DNA of 64,000 nucleotides, from positions 1,364,001 to 1,428,000 of the forward strand of contig JAUIRK010000894.1 in assembly GCA_030549495.1 (NCBI GenBank), written 5' to 3'. Within the stretch, counting starts at the first letter, position 1. Each line of letters begins with the position of its first letter. Shown here piece by piece: positions 38,401-47,400 of this stretch. Below the pieces are notes generated by a model that saw only the letters and a list, made by a program, of their open reading frames with translations, was not told the origin of the DNA and made no database searches. Source of the stretch: Nectonema munidae. Its lineage: Eukaryota > Nematomorpha > Nectonematoida > Nectonematidae. The position numbers and the translations under genes were made by a program.

Positions 38401-41400
38401 GGGTTGTGGGAGTTTCACCAATTTGCTTTTGAAATATCCAACAAAAATGATAGCTAGAGAAGGTACGAGCTGAGAGCCCTTGACAACTCCATCAGTTTAT
38501 TCGTAGAATTTGTTATCCGAGGAAAACCGTACATCTTTGATGGAAAAGTTTGACAACGTTTTAAAAATACGTTCTTGGATGTGAGGATGAGTCCCACTTC
38601 CATGAAATAATCATCACAGCATATTTTTTAATTTCATTCACTGCTACATTTGTAAAAAATGTTAGCATATCTAGCTAACCCATAAAATTTGTTCTTGTTT
38701 TATATTGTAGGTATGATATTTTATCTACAGATTCCAGAGTCTTTTACCGTAAAAGTTTGGTATTCTTCAGCTAATCGTTCCAAGACCTCATGCAAATCAG
38801 TGGCTACAACTGAATGTACAGAGAACGTACACGGCAGTTGATTTTGGTACTCGGCAAACTTTAAGAAGCGGTCTTGTGTAGCTCGTGAAACCAGGGTTTA
38901 TTTTTCCAACTTTTGGAAATCGAACCTTGTGTGTATCAGCTGCGAGATTTATTCTTTGAGTTGTGTAATAACTTATTCGTATTGTCAGATTCTTCTCCAC
39001 ATTCAATGAACATAAACTTCGTTGTGTCTTTCAAGATTATTCTGTAACATAGGATTGTTGATTATCGATTTCATTTCAGAAGAAAGCGAAAGGAACGAGA
39101 TTTTCCCCATTAGTTTTATTCGAACAATGAGGAAATGAAGCTAAATTTGCCGTTAACACGTTAGATTAAGCAGGAGTACTAGAAATACAATTTTGAAGAC
39201 TAGAAAAAAATCTTTAAACGAATCAGAAATATTTATTTTGCTAATAATATACTGTTAGGAGAAGTAGAGAATTTAAGCCCGAAATTCAGTAGGTACTTTT
39301 GTTTCTCAGTAAATGTTGAATTGGAATTTTTTTAAAGTTTTCTGAAATTTTAATCATGAATGATGAAAAACTTTTTTGTGGATACTCTACCTCTCTAGAA
39401 GCATTGAAAGGAAACTTCAAGAACTTTGATTTGTATAGTGAAGTGAAAATGTGGAAATTTTATCAAAATATTTTATATTTTCGAGATTGATTACGTTATT
39501 ACAAACTTCAATAACGTTTGGGAATGAAATGAAGTTGTATTTGTGATACACTGAGTAGAGGGTTCACATAAATCTTGGTACATGGAAATGATTTCTTTGC
39601 ATGTATAACATATATAAGTGTGGAGTCGGAGTACACTCCGACTGTACAACCGTGTGTCAATCTGTAGCATTTTTTTGACTAGCTGAATCGTTCGTTGCGT
39701 CTAGAATTTTTTATTGATTTAATATACCATTTTTTACTCCAAAATTGTCTTTTTTCAATTTTAGTTTGTATTTTAGGAAGAGCGTTTAGAATTGAAAAAA
39801 TATAATTTAAAAGTAAAAATGGTATATATTTTTGACGTGTGCGACAAATACTTACATAAGCAAAGATAATCTGATTTTCAACTTTAGATCTTCAAGCATC
39901 ACAACATCCTCAGTCTCGTCCACAAACTTAAAATGTCCAGAACTAAAATTTCCCCCGAATCCAGATGACGACTCCGATGAAGACGACGATGGCCCGATCT
40001 TGTATCGTGATGACGACAGTGATGATGAATTCAGAAGATATAACAAACACGGCAGCAAAGATGATTACGGCAAAGACAATGGCCGTGAGTACACTTTGTA
40101 TCAAAGCTTGAATTCGCGTTTTCTTAAAATTATCCATACATTACTTCCAAAAACTTAATGCCTTAAAAGCCCATCTATAAAGGCCTTACTTTTTCTCTGA
40201 AAATAATTAACATAAAATTTGAAATATATATACTATGATAGCTACTATGAAAATTTTTCTTAAATTTATATTAAACTTTTGCCAACTTCCAAAAATGTGC
40301 GTTTGTAATGGCTTTTGAATACACCTGCTTTACCTAGATATTGTCTGATTTATTCTCATCGGCTACGAGTTGTTGTTGTATATACATTTTTAATACTATA
40401 ACAACTTTTCTTCAAATCCTTTAGCTAAAGCAATTTCTTCTCTCGCTTCCAAAGTGGCAAGAAATTATAGCAGAGCGAATTATTTGCAGAAGAGCCGAAG
40501 CGGGACCCACAAACCCAACGACGATGACGCTTCCAGCTCATCATCTTCCTCTTCCCTATCTTCCACATCGTCACGCAAATTGACATCATCGTCCATTCAA
40601 AGCGAAGTCGACGAAAACAGACTGTATGAAAATACGAAAGCTGAAAGAATGAAAAATAGGGAGCGCATTGGAAACCAATTGAATCGGTATGCCGCAATTC
40701 CTATCCTACCCCGTTTATACTTTTGAACGATGCTCTTTTTAAGTAAGCACACAGAGGGATGGGAACCTGTGGGCCCTATGCGCCACTCGATGAGTAGTAT
40801 ATTACTACTTTTAAAGTACTACAAAGCTTGTTCACATGTTTTCCATCATTATTATTATTACCAAATAATGAAGAGAGGCTTAAAGAACAGATGACATTAA
40901 CCAATTGAGGACCAATGTGACACCCGTCTACCAAGAAATGAAAATTAAAGCCAAACTTTCATACTAAGGCAAATCAAAAGAGATGCAAAATATTCATTGT
41001 GAAGTTTAATATGTGTTAACAAACATTTTTTTTTATAGTTTTTAGTAAACTCCCAAGCAAGTTTTATTTAACCAGATAGAAAAATCGTATAAACAATACA
41101 CATATAAGCAAAGCTGGTATAATTGAAAGAATGAAGTGCTTTCAATTTTACTACAAGTTGGCAAGTGAAATATCTCATGCATCATAAGTCTTATATTATG
41201 GGGCCTTCTTTAAACTTACATACTCCGACCAATCATACGCCGAATCCAGTTCACGCCGAATATAAATTGGCTCATATTTTTTTGTTCAATCTTTCCCTAC
41301 TTCAACTTCACGTCCCTCAATGACTTAGCCGTCAAGCTTGTCTCAATTTTTCCGTTTCTTCTATTTAACTTGTAAATGCTTACTTTTTTGTGCCTTTCCA

Positions 41401-44400
41401 AGTGTAAGAATAGAACTCAAAACTTTATTTAACCCATTTAATCGAGTTGTAATTGAAGGAAGGCATTTCTTATTTTTAAGATGATTTTATACCAAATATC
41501 TTATTCTCGTCTGATTTTTTGGGATGAAATGGATTAAGATTAAAAGTAAAAAAATGTACAAATTAAACCCAATAATTACATGTAACACCCACGTGCTACA
41601 AGTACAAGGGAGGGGCAAAACTGATTTTAATGGGGCTGGAGTGTATACAATTTTATATTTCAGGGGAGTTCCAAGGGGGCAAAATAAATCATTTGAAATA
41701 ACACACAAAATTATGGATACATGTGAGCGATGGGGGTGGGGGAGGAACAGAGAGGGTGTGGATATAAGAAGATTGAACAGAATAACTAAAGAATAGCCGC
41801 GCGTCTGCATGTTTATTGTTTATACTCACTGAGAACTAGATTTGGCTGGAGATCAAAGAATAAGTCGGGGTATTCATTCCTTGTATATGGAGGTCCAGCC
41901 TCCCAATTTTGGACGATTCTCCTTGTGGATCCACATTATGGCTAGGGAAATTGGAGCATCTTGTGTGATTGCTAGTTCGATTCATTCAGAAAACTGGCTG
42001 TCTCAAAGGTAGTGTAACAGGATCCCCTTGATTCTTTATTAGCAAGACTCTTTTCAGAGTAAAAAATTATTTTTATTCATTGCAACTATGGCCACCTTGA
42101 ATCCCAAAGGCATGAATGATCCTTTCTAATGAGTCGTGAGTATTATGGGACCAGGGTTTAAGTCTATAACGAAAAAATTTCCCCATTGAAAACGGTCATA
42201 CCAATGGAGTTTTTGCAATTACCAGTCCATTCATTATCGGAGTAGAAGACAACCGTTATATGAATGAATTCATTGATGAAATTTTAGAATAAAATTTAAA
42301 AAAAATTATTTTTTATTTTTAAATTGATAATAATAATGAATGACTGAAAGATGTATCCAAAAAGAATAAAACAGAAAAACATAGTATCATTTGCAGGGCC
42401 CCAGGACAAAGGTCCTGAATGAAGCCCCTCACCCCTTGCTCTTCTCGCTCTCACCCACCCACCTCGAAATATGGATAATATATTACATATATCTCATAAC
42501 CATAATCCTTAAAGGCCTACCGGCACATTGTATTTTTATAATAATGAATAAATTTGCGACTCTAGACAAAGACTACCTCCTCTCTGTATAGAGAAAGAGA
42601 AAAGAAATAATAATAATAAGAAGATAGTAATATCTTATTATTTGAAGTTTGAAAATTTTTCATTTCCTTCGTTGAGTATTTTGTTTGCTAGTTCGATCTA
42701 CTCATAATCTTGTGCGACACTTACAGTTAGGCCAGTTTTATAATTGTAATATATGTGGTAAGTAATTGAGGACGGCATACTAGTGTATTATACAAATTAC
42801 TATTTGAGAAGGCCAAGCTTAAAATTTCTGCTCATTTCTTTAATCTGGAAATTCTCAAGCCTAACACTGAGAGATTAGAGAGGATTGAATCTAGTGACGT
42901 ATTTAGAAAAAAATTAGGGGGGGGGGGGCTTTTAAAAATAATTAATCAATATAACTACGTGGCTGTTAATGATGAAGTTGTACTTTGAATTTATATTTAC
43001 AAAAATAACTATCTTAAAAACTGGAAAGCAAACAATTATAAAAGATCGATACTTCATTTTCAGAAAGGGCTGAAGGGCTATGGCCCAATGCCCCCGTCCT
43101 CATATACGTCACTGTGAATGTATGAATATATATACACATTTATCAACCATAATCATTTGAGGACCAAACGTTGAAGACTAATTGTTTGCTTAGCTTACGT
43201 TTTTGAAAACGTATTATCTTGTTCGCTGAGTATTTATATAACTTAAGCAGGCTATTTTTATTTTATGAGACACTGTTGAAAGAGTTAAGGCGATAGAGGA
43301 TGCTATATAAAGAATTGTATAGGGCCTACTTTTGGACTACGTGATACAACGAACGCTTTGAAAATTGTTCGTAACCGTCCACTGTATCTGAAAAATCAAT
43401 TTGCTTTACCCGACTTTAAAAATGTTTAGGCGCCTGAGTTTAAGACCAACTCCTGAAGAACTATCTCAACGAAACATCCTTCACGAAGAAAGCCTGGAAG
43501 AGATAAGGAAGAAGCGAGATCTCACAAAGAAGATTTTATTGAGAAAAGTAAGCAATATACCTTTTTATTTCTTGAGTGGGCTATACCTCTCTTTTTGAGC
43601 TTTATGTATTTTTCAGTGTGTGTGTGCTCAATGTCAATATGTATGCATTGGTATGCATGTAACGCGTACTAATACAAATAAATAGAAAGTTTGTGTAAAA
43701 AATGCATATGTAAATGTTGTATGTGTAGGATTGCGCTAACACTAAACATAAGCTACAGCAGTATTGCTAATTCTATACTAATCCCAAACCCTACGCTAAG
43801 TTTCCAAATTTTTAAACACGAAAGCCCATTTAGAAATTGGTTGAACACTCGTCAACTATTATGCAAATTAAGGAATAAATGTGAAATGGTCACAATCAGC
43901 TGTAAAGTTTATTTTCCGAGATCTTTTCATGTTCTTTAAAAGCCGATGGTGTCAATTCTGAGCCCAGACAAGAATGCCATAAAAAATAAGAAAACGTTCG
44001 TTGAAATATCTTTTAGACATGTAATTTTTTTACACTGATCACAAGTAGTATTATGTTAGACAGTTTTGATGCCTCTTCTTATTTTGTTTATCAATGAGCC
44101 AAATCAAAAGTTGAATCTTTTTATGTCTAAACTTACTTCAATAAAGCTAAGCATTTGCTTAGATAGATAAAAATATCATTTATTTTAAAAAACAAACAAT
44201 AATATTAATGGACTCATTTTGGACCCAAGGCGCTAAAAGCTCATTTTTAAAATTGAAAAAAAAGGAAATTTTTGTTGACTTTTTTGAACTTAATTGGTTT
44301 GAGATATCAAAAAAATAAAAGTCAATTTTTAAATATTTTCCTAGTTTTGTCTAAGACTTATGGTTATTTAATATAACCTTGGGGTCAAAAGTAACCCCAA

Positions 44401-47400
44401 TGGTAGAGATGTATTGGATATGAATTTTTTACATTCGCTGGTGTGATATTTGATCCAAAATAAATTTTTATACAGATACGGATATAAAATGTTTTTAAAA
44501 GTTATGTTTTATATTTTAGAGTATCTTACTATTTTAATCCATTTTAATATTTTTTACTAGAATTTAAAGACATAACAAATCTTGTAAGTTTTAAACAAAA
44601 AAATACGAAAAGTTTCAATATATATTTATAAAAATTGATTTTAAATTGCGGGTGCGGATGTTAACAAGAAAAAAAATGCGCGAACGAGGATGTAAAATTT
44701 TTAGCTATATAGATATTTTTAGCACTTTATAGAATAGTTATAAAGTGCAGTTCCAACAAATGTAGCATAGTTATCATAAGGTATGACTTAAATGGTGTTC
44801 GGTCAACTGCTCGAGTAGGAGAACTGTCCGAATTTAAAATATTTTTTTCGGAAAAATTTAAAACTTCGTTAGTTAATTTCATTTTTGGAAGAAAGTTCAA
44901 CTTAGGGGAACATTAGTATAAATTAAGAATACACTTTTTACAGTGTAGAAAAACTATTGTATATACGTATCATAGAAGTAAAAAGAAACTAAAATAAAGT
45001 ATGAAAATTATAATAGTTTGGAAAAATAGAAAGCAGAAAGCTTACAACATAGCGTTTCAATTAAAAAGGAGTTAAAGATGTGCAAAAGTATCACTATCTA
45101 ACATTGTGTCGAATTGTCATTTCTCTCTTTTTAGTGAAATAAAATGGTCACTTTAGAATGAAAAATAATGGAATTGTATTATTCAAAATTAGGGCAAAAA
45201 TACCTTATTCTTAATATAAATGTGTTAAAAAATATGTAAATTTCGTTGGATTCGATCGTATCACTTACACGAACACTCTGTCAAAAATAACTTAAGAATT
45301 TCTAATTGCAACATATCTCGTATGTACATTTATAAGTATAAATTTGCTTGCTTAAAATTAAAATTTTTTATGCCGCTTCAAACATCTTTGTTCTTGAAGT
45401 ACTCAACGCAAACTTTTTCACTTTTTACATCATCCAAACTATCTCTTCAATACAGCTAGTATTTTCAACATTGTCATTGCTGTCATCCATTCCTTTTTAA
45501 GTTCATTATGAGAATAGTCAAGTTCATTATGGGAATAATCAAGTTCATAATGAAAATAGTAAAGTTAATCCCAAAAATAGCAACCTTATAAATTAAAAAA
45601 TATACATAAATATAATCTCATTAAAATATAGTCAAGTTAGTTATCATAGGAAAATTCAGGTTAAAACGAGAATAAGTAAATTTATTATGAGAACATAAAA
45701 AGAAAAAATAGAAATTATATCAACAAAAGAAATGTGAGATTTTAATAATCCATGTTTTCAAGATTAAGAACTCTAGGTAAAACTCTCAGTATTTTAGCTC
45801 CAAAGTTAGAGCAAACGGATGGGGTTACTAAAAATAGGCCATGAACTATCAATCTTTCAAGCTCTCCAATCGAAATTCTGCTTTTGATAAAACACTGATT
45901 TTCATCATGAAGAATTCTGGGCATATTTTCTGCCAACATACTTTTAATGTTAGATTTCACCATCGACCACACCGATTCAATAAGATTTAGCATAGAACTG
46001 TAAGGAGCTAGTCATAAAATTTCATGATCAGAGAATTCTGATTCAATAAGAACCTCTTCGACACCAGAATGACAAGGGGCATTGTCAATTACAAGAACAA
46101 GAGGACCACCATGTTTAAACTTTGCCTTCCCAAGGCACTCCTTTACCCATGTCTTTGCTTGTTCTTTTTTGAAAGATCCACGTCTTATTTCATAGTGGAT
46201 CATTACAATGCTACTAATTCCACCGATAACGTGAATGTTTGCCCCTTTAGAACCAGCAGCAATAACTGTACATCTGGTTCCAGATAATGAACGTCCCTGG
46301 CTACGAGAAATACTACAATATTTGTATATTGTAGTATTTAATTAGAAAATTTGTCTCGTCCATGAAAACTATTAGAAGGTTTATCAGACTGAAAATTGAG
46401 CAGAGATTCAGCAAACTCTTTTCTCTTCACTTTATTTTCAGCCAGATTACCTTTTTCTGATTCATACCCAATTTCTTATAAAGCATTGCATCTAAATGAA
46501 TGTGGATATACCTTCCTTGGACAATTTGATGTTGAATCTTCGTAAAAGGCCACTTCTTAATTCTTCTAAGGTGATTCTAGGATTTGATTCGATCCGATCA
46601 ATCATCCAATTTTTATGTAATTGTACTTTTTGGTATCTTGAACCACCTCTTTGATATTTTTTATCACCCTCTTATCCAGCGATAAGCTGTATATTTAGGA
46701 ACCTGTGAATGCATAGCAAGTGACCTCCAATCACCATACGAATCGTGAGATGCAACAATCTGTTTTCTTCTTTCTTCAGTTTGTCTTTTATTCATTCGAG
46801 TAGTGACTATTCTCATAATGAACTTGATAAGGTATAGAGTAGTTACTGATAAAAAAAACTTAAAATCTCCAATTTACATAGTTTTTAAAAGATGTGGGAT
46901 AAAATTGAGAGTCTTTATTGGTAAATCCGTAGTTATGCACACATTTATGATATTTTACAAAAATATGCAAGGTCTTTCAAAAATGCTTTTTTGAAGTAAT
47001 TTGTAGGTTCACTAGTTTTAGAACCAATGAAAGTTGTTTTAAAATCTGCATTCAAGTATAAATAGTACAAGGGATTGAAACAGCAGCTTGTGGAAAATCT
47101 ATAGGATTTTCAAGGTACAAAATAATTCGCTTTCGCAGTGTTAAAATATTTTATCAACCCCAAGTTTTCCATATGTTCGATTATGATACTTTCAATTTCA
47201 TTTTTCTCACACTTAAGTTGAGCTTCAGACCAACCATTGAAGAATTGAAAGAGCGCCAAATCATAAAATTTTCAGACTACATCGAAGTGACAGACGCGGA
47301 GGAATACGACCGTCGCGGTGACAAGCCCTGGACTCGTCTAACTCCGAGAGACAAAGCTACAATTCGCAAAGAGCTGAACGACTTCAAAGCAACAGAGATG

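Noticed and set aside
39852-40137. - strand frames rich in Ser and Ile/Val over Phactr exon g
   Set aside because: They arise from reading GAT/GAC-rich codons backwards. The + strand sequence is clearly the Phactr acidic block.
41487-41810. Overlapping open frames on both strands in a Phactr intron
   Set aside because: Neither has splice signals or a recognisable motif, and the two overlap almost completely. Chance is the simpler reading.
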